Positions 16,911 to 25,393 of a stretch of DNA of 64,000 bases are shown here, one piece after another. The position numbers were made by a program, and so were the translations under genes. Source of the stretch: Peribacillus sp. ACCC06369 (GTDB lineage: Bacteria > Bacillota > Bacilli > Bacillales > DSM-1321). Position 1 is the stretch's first letter, and every line of letters starts with the position of its first letter. Under the pieces are notes generated by a model. That model did not search any database. It worked only from the letters and a program-made list of their open reading frames with translations, and was not told where the DNA came from. Location: contig NZ_JAUCEN010000002.1 in the NCBI RefSeq assembly GCF_030348945.1, positions 744,001-808,000 of the forward strand. Direction: 5' to 3'.

Positions 16911-16946
16911 AAGAAAAAAACCTTCCGTTAATGGAGGGTTTTTTTG
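16911..16946 (+). terminator. Terminator of amino-acid ABC operon
   Basis: CCTTCC (16921-16926) pairs with GGAGGG (16933-16938), flanked by an A-run and seven T that extend the stem. Confidence 0.85.
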
Positions 16947-16965
16947 GGAGCATATCAGGGGTGGT

Positions 16966-17337
16966 TCATTTGATGGATGAAGCACCTAAAAGCGATTCAG
17001 GGCTTTTACCGAGCACAAGCATACTGATTTTGGCATATCCAATATTTTTATTTTGGGAGAAGGTTTGAAGTAATACCTGGATATTCGGATCATCCTTTAA
17101 CTTTTGAACTTCCTCTATATATAATCTGATAACGGAGGGCATAACGAATTCAGGGGTGTATTCGTTTGGGTTTTCATCCATGATTAAAGTGCCCATAAAT
17201 TGATATTTAAATTGAAAAGTCCGTGTTAAGGCAACGACATGGAGCAGTTTATTAAATAGTTCGGGGTATGAATATTTAATTTTCTCCAGAGCTGCTTTTG
17301 TTTCGTGTAACTCATCGACACTGGATAAAGTGATCAT
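16966..17337 (-). CDS. Hypothetical soluble protein
   Basis: 123 residues, not recognised. It is helical and mixed-charge, without membrane segments, signal peptide or Cys motifs. It begins MITLSSVDELHETKAALEKI. A clean ribosome site (AAAGGAGATATTC-ATG) and normal base use support expression. It stands between the amino-acid transporter and a LysR gene and is convergent with the transporter. No function is proposed. Confidence 0.7.
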   Translation of the reverse strand: MITLSSVDELHETKAALEKIKYSYPELFNKLLHVVALTRTFQFKYQFMGTLIMDENPNEYTPEFVMPSVIRLYIEEVQKLKDDPNIQVLLQTFSQNKNIGYAKISMLVLGKSPESLLGASSIK

Positions 17338-17499
17338 GAATATCTCCTTTCAGAAAAAATGGAAACCATCAGCAGTTACCGTGCTTTTTACTCATACCAA
17401 GTCTAACCCCGCCGTTACGTATTGTAAAATGGTTAGATGTTATCAAATGCATAACCAAAATCTATGATAGTGCTTACATCCCATCAGGCAGATTAAAAT

Positions 17500-18384
17500 T
17501 CACTCGTTACGAGATAACGATTCCCTCGTATATTTCAGCCATTCTTTTGCAGCGTATGAAAGGTAATGGTCCTTACTCCAAATGAATCCCAAATTCCAAC
17601 TAATGGAGGGGTTTTTAACCTTGATTGACTTCACGCGTTCATCATGACGGCATAAACTTTCAGGTAATAGAGCAACGCCAAGTTTACAGTAAACCATTTC
17701 CTCAATGAAATCCCAGCGTGAGCTTTCAATAACGGTATGTGGAGAAAAACCGGCTTCATTACAGGATGAAATGATGAGATCTCGAAGGACGTAATCCTTA
17801 TTGAATAAGATGAAAGACTCGTTTTCCAAATCGGCCAAATCGATTTCTTCCAGACAAGAATCTGGATGGGAGGGATGAACAATCAAGTTAATGTCTTCTT
17901 CTAAAAAAGCAAAATGATGAAAAAGTGCGGTGTTGGTTGGCAGGACAATAACGCCTATATCAATTAAGTCATTTTGGACGGATTCTTCAATCTTTTTTGA
18001 ACCATCCTCTACTAATTGAAAGGTAATATTGGGATATTCCTCATGAAAACGGCTAAGAATTCGGGGGAAGAAAGAAGCGTCGATGATCGGCGGCAGGCCG
18101 ATGCGTATATGTCCCTTTTTCAAACCTAATAAATTGTCCATTTCCGTTTCTAAATTGTGAAAGGCCTTATCTATCAATTTTGCCTGCTCCAAGACAACCC
18201 TGCCTGCATCGGTCAAGATCAGTTGCTTACGCGACCGATCAAAAAGCTCAACACCTAGCTCGGTTTCCAGGTTTTTAATCATCTTGCTGATGGTCGGCTG
18301 GGTAATGAATAAATGGTCGGCAGCCCGAGTGAAGCTATTGAAATTGGTTACCTCTATAAAGTATTGCAAATGCTTAATATCCAT
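17500..18384 (-). CDS. LysR family transcriptional regulator
   Basis: 294 residues. The N-terminal HTH (about 1-60: LQYFIEVTNFNSFTRAADHLFITQPTISKMIKNLE) and the type 2 periplasmic-binding effector domain (about 90-290) are complete. The HTH resembles the CidR/YwbI-like group of Bacillus. The inducer is unknown. It is transcribed away from the hypothetical gene ending at 16966 and is not divergent from an obvious enzyme gene, so its target cannot be read from context. AGGTGAC precedes the ATG. Confidence 0.88.
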   Translation of the reverse strand: MDIKHLQYFIEVTNFNSFTRAADHLFITQPTISKMIKNLETELGVELFDRSRKQLILTDAGRVVLEQAKLIDKAFHNLETEMDNLLGLKKGHIRIGLPPIIDASFFPRILSRFHEEYPNITFQLVEDGSKKIEESVQNDLIDIGVIVLPTNTALFHHFAFLEEDINLIVHPSHPDSCLEEIDLADLENESFILFNKDYVLRDLIISSCNEAGFSPHTVIESSRWDFIEEMVYCKLGVALLPESLCRHDERVKSIKVKNPSISWNLGFIWSKDHYLSYAAKEWLKYTRESLSRNE

Positions 18385-18489
18385 TGCGTCACCTGTTATC
18401 CTCGTTTAAAATTAGTTTCATTTTACCCGTAAACGGAAGTGTTTGTAAAACACGATAAGTTTTGATGGGGTTTCATGCACGCATAAAGA

Positions 18490-18516
18490 AGCTGGATTCC
18501 AAAGGGAAACCCAGCT
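18490..18516 (-). terminator. Weak terminator after the universal stress gene
   Basis: AGCTGG (18490-18495) pairs with CCAGCT (18511-18516), with more pairing inside; only a poor T-run follows on the minus strand. Confidence 0.45.
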
Positions 18517-18550
18517 ATGAAAGGGCCGGCATGAATATTTGCAGTAAATT

Positions 18551-18976
18551 TTATTTGACCAACAAGACGGGCACTGGGGAATGTTGAACGATATAGTGGC
18601 TCACGCTGCCTAGGAATTCCTTGAAACCACTCAATCCGCGGCTGCCCATGATGATAAGGTCACAATTACGGGATTTTGCATGTTCCAATAAAGTCGTGAT
18701 GGCTGAACCCTCTACGACAAATGTTTGGGATTCATTCGGGATTTCTGATAATAACGCTTCCGCTTTTTTTATCACTTCATTTCCATAATTGAGCATGGAT
18801 TCTTCAATTTCCTGAAAGGCATTGCCATATATATTTGGTTTGATTGGCAACGTTACAGCGTGAAGCACCTGGATTTCGATGGTGGGATCCAACTTGGCTA
18901 ATTCAATCGCTTTTTCTAAAGATTTAAGTGCCAATTCAGATTCATCGTAAGCAACTAATATTTTTGAGCATAGCAT
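18551..18976 (-). CDS. Universal stress protein UspA family
   Basis: 141 residues, a single Usp domain. It opens with ILVAYDESELALKSLEKA and ends with the ATP-binding G-x2-G-x9-G-[S/T] motif (MGSRGLSGFKEFLGSVSHY) and VPVLLVK, so it is of the nucleotide-binding type. It is probably cytoplasmic and stress-induced; partners are unknown. The ATG follows GAAGGGA. Confidence 0.9.
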   Translation of the reverse strand: MLCSKILVAYDESELALKSLEKAIELAKLDPTIEIQVLHAVTLPIKPNIYGNAFQEIEESMLNYGNEVIKKAEALLSEIPNESQTFVVEGSAITTLLEHAKSRNCDLIIMGSRGLSGFKEFLGSVSHYIVQHSPVPVLLVK

Positions 18977-19072
18977 TGATCGATCATTCCCTTCTTTAAA
19001 AGAATATACCCATAGTATATCAATTTAAATCTTTCATGCAGTTTCATATATTATAAATTTTGTGAATATTTA

Positions 19073-19103
19073 TTGAAGTTTACGTTAACGTCAATGTTAA
19101 AAT
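19073..19103 (+). promoter_or_regulatory. MerR-type promoter with 19-bp spacer and central dyad
   Basis: TTGAAG (19073-19078) and TAAAAT (19098-19103) are 19 bases apart, the long spacer typical of MerR-activated promoters. Between them TT-x-ACGTTAACGT-x-AA (19079-19094) is a near-perfect 16-base palindrome resembling the LiuR-type operators of branched-chain acyl-CoA operons. The MerR gene starts 38 bases downstream. Confidence 0.75.
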
Positions 19104-19140
19104 AAAGGTAAATAATCCCTTTGCAAAGTGTGGTTTTTAC

Positions 19141-19536
19141 ATGTACACCATTTCTGAGTTAGCAAAAGAATTCGAATTGACGACAAGGACCCTCCGATAT
19201 TATGAGGAACTGGGTATGCTTAGTCCAAAACGTACCGAAACGGGAAAAAGAGTATATGGAAAGAAAGAATACGCACAGCTTAAAATCATAATGCGCGGTA
19301 AGAAGTATGGTTTTTCGTTAGTGGAAATAAAGGATATAGTCCTGTTATTCGATAAGGATAGGACAGGCATTAAGCAATTGGAAAAAACGATTGAAATGGC
19401 AGGACAGAAATTAAACGAAATTAATGAACGCATTCAAGAGCTGGATGGATTGAAACAGGATTTTGAACAGGTAATCAAAGGCTTCACCGTAACCCTTCAT
19501 GACTTGAAGGTGAACGATAAAACAGGCAAGCGGTGA
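19141..19536 (+). CDS. MerR family regulator of acyl-CoA catabolism
   Basis: 131 residues. The MerR winged HTH is at 1-70 (MYTISELAKEFELTTRTLRY, then EELGMLSPKRTETGKR), with a coiled-coil dimer helix at about 80-118. There is no metal-binding Cys, so an organic effector such as an acyl-CoA is likely. The start at 19141 is the ATG immediately after a weak ribosome site. It is followed by four acyl-CoA degradation genes in the same direction and preceded by a MerR-type promoter, so it probably controls itself and the operon. This resembles LiuR of proteobacteria in context. Confidence 0.87.
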   Translation: MYTISELAKEFELTTRTLRYYEELGMLSPKRTETGKRVYGKKEYAQLKIIMRGKKYGFSLVEIKDIVLLFDKDRTGIKQLEKTIEMAGQKLNEINERIQELDGLKQDFEQVIKGFTVTLHDLKVNDKTGKR

Positions 19537-19609
19537 AATTAATATTGAAAATAGGTATTGATGATAGTGAAAGATGAATATATATTCTAGAAACAAATGA
19601 GGTGAGGAT

Positions 19610-20377
19610 TTGGATATTCAAGAAACCATTGCAGTTGTGACAGGCGGGGCTTCAGGTCTGGGAGCGGCGACAGTAAGAAACATCATTAAAAAAGGTGGAA
19701 AGGCAGTCATATTTGACCTCTCGGAAGAAAATGGCGCTAAGATGGCTCATGAATTGGGAGATTCAGTCCTGTTCATTAAAACGGATGTAACAAGTGAAGA
19801 TAGCGTATTGGGAGCGTTGGAAGAAGGAATTGAAAAATTCGGGAGCATCAATACGGTCATCAACTGTGCTGGTATTGCAATTGCAGAGAAGGTCATAGGC
19901 AGAAAAGGTACACATGAATTGAAAGCGTTCTCAAATGTGGTGACAATCAATTTGGTCGGTACATTTAATGTCATCCGACTTGCGGCTGAAAAAATGGTCA
20001 AAAATGAGCCGAACCAAGAGGGGGAGCGTGGTGTCATTATCAATACGGCTTCGGTAGCTGCCTTTGAAGGACAAATCGGACAAGCCGCATATAGTGCTTC
20101 TAAGGGGGGCATTGTTGGGATGACCCTGCCGATTGCAAGGGAGCTTGCCACAAAAGGGATACGTGTCGTATCTATCGCACCGGGTCTATTCCATACTCCG
20201 ATGTTCGATTCATTGCCTGATGAAGCGAGGATGTCATTAGGTAAAACCGTTCCATTCCCATCAAGGCTCGGATATCCCGAAGAGTACGCTAAGCTAACGG
20301 AGAGCATCATAACGAATCCAATGCTGAATGGGGAAACCATCAGGCTGGATGGGGCCATTCGAATGTCACCCAGGTAA
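19610..20377 (+). CDS. SDR family 3-hydroxyacyl-CoA dehydrogenase (type II)
   Basis: 255 residues. Short-chain dehydrogenase with the cofactor loop TGGASGLG (about 11-18), Asp38 (preferring NAD), NCAGIA, the catalytic Ser in NTASVAA and YSASK. Closest in feel to human HSD17B10 / 2-methyl-3-hydroxybutyryl-CoA dehydrogenase, including the PFPSRLGYPEEYAKL segment near the end. It would oxidise 3-hydroxyacyl-CoA to 3-oxoacyl-CoA for the thiolase two genes on. The start is TTG at 19610 behind GAGGTGAGGA. First enzyme gene of the MerR operon. Confidence 0.87.
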   Translation: MDIQETIAVVTGGASGLGAATVRNIIKKGGKAVIFDLSEENGAKMAHELGDSVLFIKTDVTSEDSVLGALEEGIEKFGSINTVINCAGIAIAEKVIGRKGTHELKAFSNVVTINLVGTFNVIRLAAEKMVKNEPNQEGERGVIINTASVAAFEGQIGQAAYSASKGGIVGMTLPIARELATKGIRVVSIAPGLFHTPMFDSLPDEARMSLGKTVPFPSRLGYPEEYAKLTESIITNPMLNGETIRLDGAIRMSPR

Positions 20378-20470
20378 GTGTGAATTCCTTTTGGAAAAGA
20401 TGATCCAATCCATTATAGATCGATCTTGAAAAGAGCCTTAGACAAAGCCATGCAGAGGAGATAAAAACAG

Positions 20471-21616
20471 ATGAAACATCCATATCTAAGTGAAGATCAT
20501 GACATTTTCCGTAAGTCATTCCGAAAGTTTTTAGAGAAAGAAGCAGTTCCCCACTATGAAAGATGGGAAGAAGAGAGGATCATTCCCCGGTCATTTTGGG
20601 TGAAAATGGGGGAACAGGGTTTTCTCTGCCCGAATCTTGGAGAAGATTATGGGGGTTCCGGGGTAGATTGGGGCTTTGCAGTCATAATTAATGAGGAATT
20701 GGAAAGAGTAGGTTCTGGTTTCATTGGTTTCGGACTCCATAGTGACATCACTGTTCCGTATATTGCCGCATACGGAAGTGAGGCGCAGAAAGAGCGCTGG
20801 CTTCCTAAATGCACAACAGGGGAAATCATTACAGCAATCGCCATGACAGAGCCTGGAACAGGTTCGGATTTAGCCAATATAAAAACCACTGCTATTTTGG
20901 ATGGAGAACATTACATATTAAATGGCCAAAAGACATTCATCACAAATGGCATTCATTCGGATTTGGTCATCGTTGCGTGTAAAACGGATCCAAATGCCGT
21001 TCCAAAGCATAAAGGCGTTAGCTTAGTCGTGGTAGAAAGGGATACTCCTGGATTTTCCAGGGGGCGAAAACTGAAGAAACTTGGTTTGCACAGTCAGGAT
21101 ACAGCAGAGCTGATCTTCGAGGATTGTCGTGTTCCAAAGGAAAACCTGCTTGGTGAAGAAGGAAAGGGTTTTGCTTATTTAATGGAGAAATTGCAGCAGG
21201 AACGCCTTGTAGTGGCAATTTGTGCTCAAACGGCATCAGAGGATATGCTGGCCGATACCATTGAGTACGTGAAAAGCAGGGAAGCGTTCGGAAAATCCGT
21301 GAGTCAGTTTCAAAATACTCAATTCAAAATCGCGGAAATGGCAACGGAAATCAAAATGGGGCGTGTTTTCCTAGATCAATTGATCGCCAATCATATGGCG
21401 GGAGAACAGGTGGTCACAGAGGTTTCGATGGCAAAATGGCGTTTGACGGAGACTGCGAGAAAAATATCGATTGAGTGCATGCAACTTCATGGCGGCTATG
21501 GATATATGGAAGAATACAAGATTGCCAGAAGGTATCGGGATGTCCCGGTAGCAAGCATCTATGCCGGGACAAATGAAATCATGAAGAAAATCATCGCTAA
21601 GAATCTGGGCCTTTAA
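20471..21616 (+). CDS. Acyl-CoA dehydrogenase (long-chain/isovaleryl type)
   Basis: 381 residues, complete. It has the three-domain fold with AMTEPGTGSDLANIKT (FAD and substrate contacts), the middle beta domain and EAFGKSVSQFQNTQFK. The C-terminal loop reads YAGTNEIMK, lacking the Glu used by medium-chain enzymes. Instead Glu244 in QQERL matches the base of the long-chain/isovaleryl subgroup. It oxidises acyl-CoA to enoyl-CoA and passes electrons to ETF, which is not encoded here. GAGGAGAT precedes the ATG. Confidence 0.88.
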   Translation: MKHPYLSEDHDIFRKSFRKFLEKEAVPHYERWEEERIIPRSFWVKMGEQGFLCPNLGEDYGGSGVDWGFAVIINEELERVGSGFIGFGLHSDITVPYIAAYGSEAQKERWLPKCTTGEIITAIAMTEPGTGSDLANIKTTAILDGEHYILNGQKTFITNGIHSDLVIVACKTDPNAVPKHKGVSLVVVERDTPGFSRGRKLKKLGLHSQDTAELIFEDCRVPKENLLGEEGKGFAYLMEKLQQERLVVAICAQTASEDMLADTIEYVKSREAFGKSVSQFQNTQFKIAEMATEIKMGRVFLDQLIANHMAGEQVVTEVSMAKWRLTETARKISIECMQLHGGYGYMEEYKIARRYRDVPVASIYAGTNEIMKKIIAKNLGL

Positions 21617-21646
21617 TATAAACAGGATGAGAAGGGGAGAGAGTAT

Positions 21647-22798
21647 ATGCGGGAAGTGGTAATCGTTGAAGGGATTCGAACCCCAGTAGGGAAAAGGAAC
21701 GGTGCCTTGAAAGACGTTCGCCCAGATGATCTAGCAGGGGAAGTATTGAAAAAGCTGATTGAGAAGGCGGGCATCGATCCGGCTATTGTCGATGATGTCA
21801 TACTAGGTTGTGTTTCACAGGTTGGTGAACAAGCAGGTGACATAGCAAGAATTGCTGCACTGATTGCAGGATTTCCGATCGAAGTGCCGGGAACGACGAT
21901 TGATCGTCAATGCGGGTCAAGTCAGCAGGCTGTCCATTTCGCTTCCCAAGCCATTTTGTCGGGAGATATGGATGTTGTAGTAGCCGGAGGAGTGGAAAAC
22001 ATGTCCCGAGTCCCCATGGGGTCTAATAATCAAGGTGCTGTAACCAGCCAAAAGTATTTAGACAGGTATGAGGTGATTAACCAAGGTTTATCAGCTGAGA
22101 GAATCGCCGATAAGTGGGGAATAACACGTGAAGAATGTGATCTGTTTTCCGTTGAGAGTCATGCCAAAGCAATACGTGCTCAAAAAGAAGGGCATTTTGA
22201 CCGTGAAATGATTTCAGTAACGGGTACTGATAAAGAAGGAAATCATATGGAAGTTACGGAAGATCAAGGTCCAAGGGCTGGAACTACCATGGAAATACTG
22301 GCTGGGTTGAAAACGGTTTTCCAAGAAGACGGTTTAATCCATGCCGGGAACTCAAGCCAGATAAGTGACGGTGCTGCCGCTTTATTATTGATGGAACGCA
22401 GTAAAGCGGAAGAACTTGGATTGAAACCACGTTTTAAAGTGCATACACGGGTTGTAGTCGGATCAGATCCCACCCTGATGCTTACTGGGCCGATTCCCGC
22501 CACTCAAAAAGCTTTGGAAAAAGCCGGCCTTTCCATCGATGATATCGATGTCTTCGAAGTGAATGAGGCTTTCGCTCCTGTACCTATTGCCTGGCTAAAA
22601 GAAACGGGGGCAGATCCCAAGAAGCTGAATCCAAATGGCGGGGCGATTGCCTTAGGTCATCCTCTTGGCGGCAGTGGGGCCCGATTGATGGTGTCAATGA
22701 TCCATGAGTTGGAAAGGACAGGCGGCCGTTATGGGCTGCAAACAATGTGTGAGGGCCACGGAATGGCGAATGCCACCATCATTGAAAGATTGGACTGA
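21647..22798 (+). CDS. Acetyl-CoA C-acyltransferase (thiolase)
   Basis: 383 residues, full-length thiolase II. Catalytic residues visible are Cys89 (TIDRQCGSS), His338 (ALGHPLGGSGAR) and Cys368 (TMCEGHGMANA); the last motif is usually CxGxGQG, here GHGMA. It cleaves 3-oxoacyl-CoA with CoA. It starts 30 bases after the acyl-CoA dehydrogenase gene with AGGGGAGAG upstream. No enoyl-CoA hydratase gene is in the cluster, so that step must come from elsewhere. Confidence 0.9.
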   Translation: MREVVIVEGIRTPVGKRNGALKDVRPDDLAGEVLKKLIEKAGIDPAIVDDVILGCVSQVGEQAGDIARIAALIAGFPIEVPGTTIDRQCGSSQQAVHFASQAILSGDMDVVVAGGVENMSRVPMGSNNQGAVTSQKYLDRYEVINQGLSAERIADKWGITREECDLFSVESHAKAIRAQKEGHFDREMISVTGTDKEGNHMEVTEDQGPRAGTTMEILAGLKTVFQEDGLIHAGNSSQISDGAAALLLMERSKAEELGLKPRFKVHTRVVVGSDPTLMLTGPIPATQKALEKAGLSIDDIDVFEVNEAFAPVPIAWLKETGADPKKLNPNGGAIALGHPLGGSGARLMVSMIHELERTGGRYGLQTMCEGHGMANATIIERLD

Positions 22799-22864
22799 AA
22801 CGGGACTATACGGTTATGAACATTCGTAATTCGCACGAAAGTAAAAGCTGAAAAAGTGATGAAG

Positions 22865-22910
22865 CCTACCATCGGCAGGGCTGGCCTGAACTCTCCCCGT
22901 TGATGGTGGG
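22865..22910 (+). promoter_or_regulatory. Hairpin before the acyl-CoA ligase ribosome site
   Basis: CCTACCATC (22865-22873) pairs with GATGGTGGG (22902-22910), with GGG/CCC pairing within the loop; the stem ends 9 bases before GGAGG. It could be a weak terminator, a processing site or an mRNA stabiliser in the thiolase-ligase gap. Confidence 0.45.
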
Positions 22911-22932
22911 TTTACTTGAGGAGGAAAATGAT

Positions 22933-24513
22933 ATGTCAGTGACGATTAAAAATATCTTTGATCAGACGGTTCAGAAATTCCCCATTAAAGAAGCTATCTA
23001 CGACGTGAGAAGAAATATCCGCTATACGTACATTCAATGGAATGAGCAGGTGAATAGGTTGGCGGCGGCCCTTCAAGCGGAAGGAGTGCGAAAAGGCGAC
23101 AGGGTCTCTACATACCTTTACAACAATGAAGAGCTTGCCACCGCACTCTTTGCCTGTGCAAAAATCGGCGCAATCTTTAATCCAATCAACTTCCGCTTAA
23201 TGCCAGAGGAGTTGGCTTACATCTTAAATGACGCTGCTCCAAAGGTCGTTTTATTCGAGCACGAATTGGAATCGAGCGTTGCCGCGGTTGAGAAGCGATT
23301 TCCGGAAACTGCTTTCTGGTATATTGATGATAATGTTCCGAGATATGCCAAAGGTTACCGTCAAAAAATGGCAAGTATCTCATCAAATCCGGATGAAGTG
23401 GACGTTCACGAGGATGATGTTTATGCCATCATGTATACGAGCGGGACAACCGGACGACCAAAAGGGGTCATTCACCTTCATAAAGATATGGTCAAACAAG
23501 CAGAGATTTTAATAGAGGCCATGAAGTACGAACGCTCTGACATCGGGTTGATTACTGCACCGATGTTTCATTGTGCTGAATTGCACTGTTCCTTTTTACC
23601 TCGCGTACAGGCTGGTGCCACAAATGTCATATTACATCAGTTTAATCCCAAAAAGGTTATGGAACTGATTGAATCCGAGGGGATCACTAAGTTATTTGCT
23701 GCACCAACGATGTGGAACATGCTACTTCAGGAAAACTTGGATGAATATAAATTCCAGAGTTTGAAGCTGGGGCTTTATGGAGCAGCCCCTATGGCACCAT
23801 CACTTGTACGTGCCTGTCAGGAGAAACTTGGCATCCAGTTCATCCAAGCTTATGGTATGACTGAAATGGGTCCCGCCATCACTCTCTTATTGGAGGATGA
23901 TCAAATTAGGAAAGCGGGTTCTGCCGGCAAAGCATGTTCCGATCATGAAATCATCATTGCCCGTCCGAATGACGAAGGGCCATCAGATCCCGATGATATT
24001 CTGGAACCTGGGGAAACAGGGGAAATTCTTGTGAAAGGTCCATGTATCATGAAGGGTTACTTCCAAAAAGGTGGAGAGACCGAAAAAGGGCTTTACAAAG
24101 GCTGGTACCATTCCGGTGACATCGGTTTCCTGGATGAAGATGGATATCTGTGGGTCAAGGACCGAGTGGACGACATGATTATCTCAGGAGGGGAAAATAT
24201 ATATCCACGTGAAGTGGAAGACACACTTTATGAGCATCAAGGAGTTCTCGACTGTGCAGTACTGGGTCAGCCTGATGATCAATGGGGGGAAATGGTAACG
24301 GCTTTCATCGTTGCCAAAGACCTTACGTTACAGGAAAGCGATTTAGAAACCTGGTGTAAGAACAGTGATACACTGGCGAACTATAAACGTCCAAGAAGAT
24401 ATATCTTCTGTAATGAGCTGCCTCGAAATGCAAGTGGGAAGATACAAAAATTCTTGCTTCGTAAACAGTTGGAAGAAAGTGCGGATGACAAAAGTATGGG
24501 GAACCTCCTTTAA
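22933..24513 (+). CDS. Fatty-acid/acyl-CoA ligase (AMP-binding)
   Basis: 526 residues. ANL superfamily ligase with YTSGTTGRPKGVIH, YGMTEMGP, GWYHSGDIG, SGGENIYPREVE and the C-terminal catalytic Lys in NASGKIQKF. It activates a carboxylic acid to acyl-CoA using ATP. I used the ATG at 22933, eight bases after GGAGG, rather than the upstream in-frame ATGs, which lie within the hairpin. It is the last gene of the MerR operon and supplies substrate to the dehydrogenase. The chain-length or branched preference is not readable from sequence. Confidence 0.9.
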   Translation: MSVTIKNIFDQTVQKFPIKEAIYDVRRNIRYTYIQWNEQVNRLAAALQAEGVRKGDRVSTYLYNNEELATALFACAKIGAIFNPINFRLMPEELAYILNDAAPKVVLFEHELESSVAAVEKRFPETAFWYIDDNVPRYAKGYRQKMASISSNPDEVDVHEDDVYAIMYTSGTTGRPKGVIHLHKDMVKQAEILIEAMKYERSDIGLITAPMFHCAELHCSFLPRVQAGATNVILHQFNPKKVMELIESEGITKLFAAPTMWNMLLQENLDEYKFQSLKLGLYGAAPMAPSLVRACQEKLGIQFIQAYGMTEMGPAITLLLEDDQIRKAGSAGKACSDHEIIIARPNDEGPSDPDDILEPGETGEILVKGPCIMKGYFQKGGETEKGLYKGWYHSGDIGFLDEDGYLWVKDRVDDMIISGGENIYPREVEDTLYEHQGVLDCAVLGQPDDQWGEMVTAFIVAKDLTLQESDLETWCKNSDTLANYKRPRRYIFCNELPRNASGKIQKFLLRKQLEESADDKSMGNLL

Positions 24514-24686
24514 TGCCGGGGTTAGCGGCCGGAAAAAATACTGACAAATTAGTTAGCAATCATATGGGGGAATGGTTGGAAAAGTCGCTTGGCATGCGAT
24601 GATAATTGGAAGGAGGAAGTTTAACAATCTAGATGAATTATTATATAAATAATATTCCTGTTTAACAATTCAAGGAAACTGAATAG

Positions 24687-24868
24687 TTATCCACAATGAA
24701 AATGCAGAGTGATCAGTGGAACATTCCCTTTATCCACATAATCCACAGGGTTATCCAGAAATAACATTATTTTCATGTTAGTAAGGCAGTCATTGTACCT
24801 ATTGTTTGTCAGTATTTTCAGAATATATCCACAATATATACAGGGTTGTGGATAAACTATGTGAATAA
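24687..24868. repeat. Cluster of seven DnaA-box-like sites
   Basis: Perfect TTATCCACA at 24687-24695, 24730-24738 and, on the minus strand, 24847-24855. Single-mismatch copies lie at 24739-24747 (TAATCCACA), 24751-24759 (TTATCCAGA), 24825-24833 (ATATCCACA) and minus 24860-24868 (TTATTCACA). Seven in 182 bases is far above chance. The sites sit between two gene ends, not at a promoter, and there is no dnaA/dnaN or AT-rich unwinding region, so this is not oriC. Confidence 0.8.
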
Positions 24869-24877
24869 AGTAAATAT

Positions 24878-24899
24878 AAGGGGCTGATTACAGCCCCTT
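24878..24899 (-). terminator. Terminator of yfhD
   Basis: Nine-pair stem 24878-24886/24891-24899, ATTA loop; T-rich tail on the minus strand. Confidence 0.7.
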
Positions 24900-24919
24900 G
24901 GTTTGGTTCGTCCTATTTA

Positions 24920-25102
24920 TTAGCGGCGATTATGAGCACGGCGGTCAGCTGCATTTGCCCGGGCTTGTGCCTCGATATCTTCCTGGTCAGCCAGTTCGGA
25001 AGAATATTCAACGTCAAGTCCGTCACTTTTCAGGTTTTTAGGAACCTGCGGAAGTTTCTGTTTGTTCTTGTCTCGATTATGGTGTATGTTATTGCGTCCC
25101 AT
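24920..25102 (-). CDS. yfhD: YfhD family small protein
   Basis: 60 residues, hydrophilic. The opening MGRNNIHHNRDKNKQKLPQVPKNLK (given in part: GRNNIHHNRDKNKQ) and the EYSSELADQEDIEAQARA stretch match the Bacillus YfhD family. Function is unknown; small size and sporulation context suggest a spore-related protein. Starts yfhD-yfhE-yfhF order as in B. subtilis, on the minus strand. Confidence 0.88.
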   Translation of the reverse strand: MGRNNIHHNRDKNKQKLPQVPKNLKSDGLDVEYSSELADQEDIEAQARANAADRRAHNRR

Positions 25103-25127
25103 GCTAGCGCCCCCTAAAAATTAAAAT

Positions 25128-25173
25128 AAATAAGCTAGAGATGATTATTCAACTTATCATCTCTAGCTTATTT
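25128..25173 (-). terminator. Terminator between yfhE and yfhD
   Basis: Perfect 18-bp stem 25128-25145/25156-25173 with 10-base loop and T-run on either strand's exit. It follows yfhE on the minus strand. Confidence 0.85.
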
Positions 25174-25217
25174 TGTGTTGAATGGATGTTCAAAATGTAC
25201 GGGAAAATACTCCAGAC

Positions 25218-25340
25218 TTAACGACGGGATTTCCTCTCGTTAAAACCACCTGCTCGATCTGCATTTTTAAATTCCCGAGCATAAATAACCGCTTGCGTAC
25301 TAGTTAAGTTACTTTTTACTTTTTCGTGTTTTTTGGACAA
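25218..25340 (-). CDS. yfhE: YfhE family small protein
   Basis: 40 residues, very basic. Starts at TTG 25340 behind TGGAGATGA and ends at TAA 25218-25220. The segments TSTQAVIYAREFKNADRAGG and the final KSRR fit the YfhE family, and the position between yfhD and yfhF is the B. subtilis order. Function unknown. Its short length and TTG start make it easy to overlook. Confidence 0.75.
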   Translation of the reverse strand: MSKKHEKVKSNLTSTQAVIYAREFKNADRAGGFNERKSRR

Positions 25341-25393
25341 TTAGATCATCTCCATTTCACTTAATATCCCTATTTTTTCCTAAAATGATCCTT

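Larger units (their letters stand above)
24514..24919. other. 406-base convergent intergenic region
   Basis: Lies between the 3' ends of the acyl-CoA ligase gene and yfhD. It contains the DnaA-box cluster (24687-24868) and the yfhD terminator. At 24610-24660 an AGGAGG and a ten-codon frame are present, but with poor spacing; not called a gene. Confidence 0.6.

Noticed and set aside
20647..24559. Minus-strand open frames opposite the acyl-CoA operon
   Set aside because: They mirror the codon pattern of the real genes and have no ribosome sites.
24687..24868. Chromosomal replication origin
   Set aside because: No dnaA, dnaN or rpmH genes nearby and no long AT-rich unwinding element.
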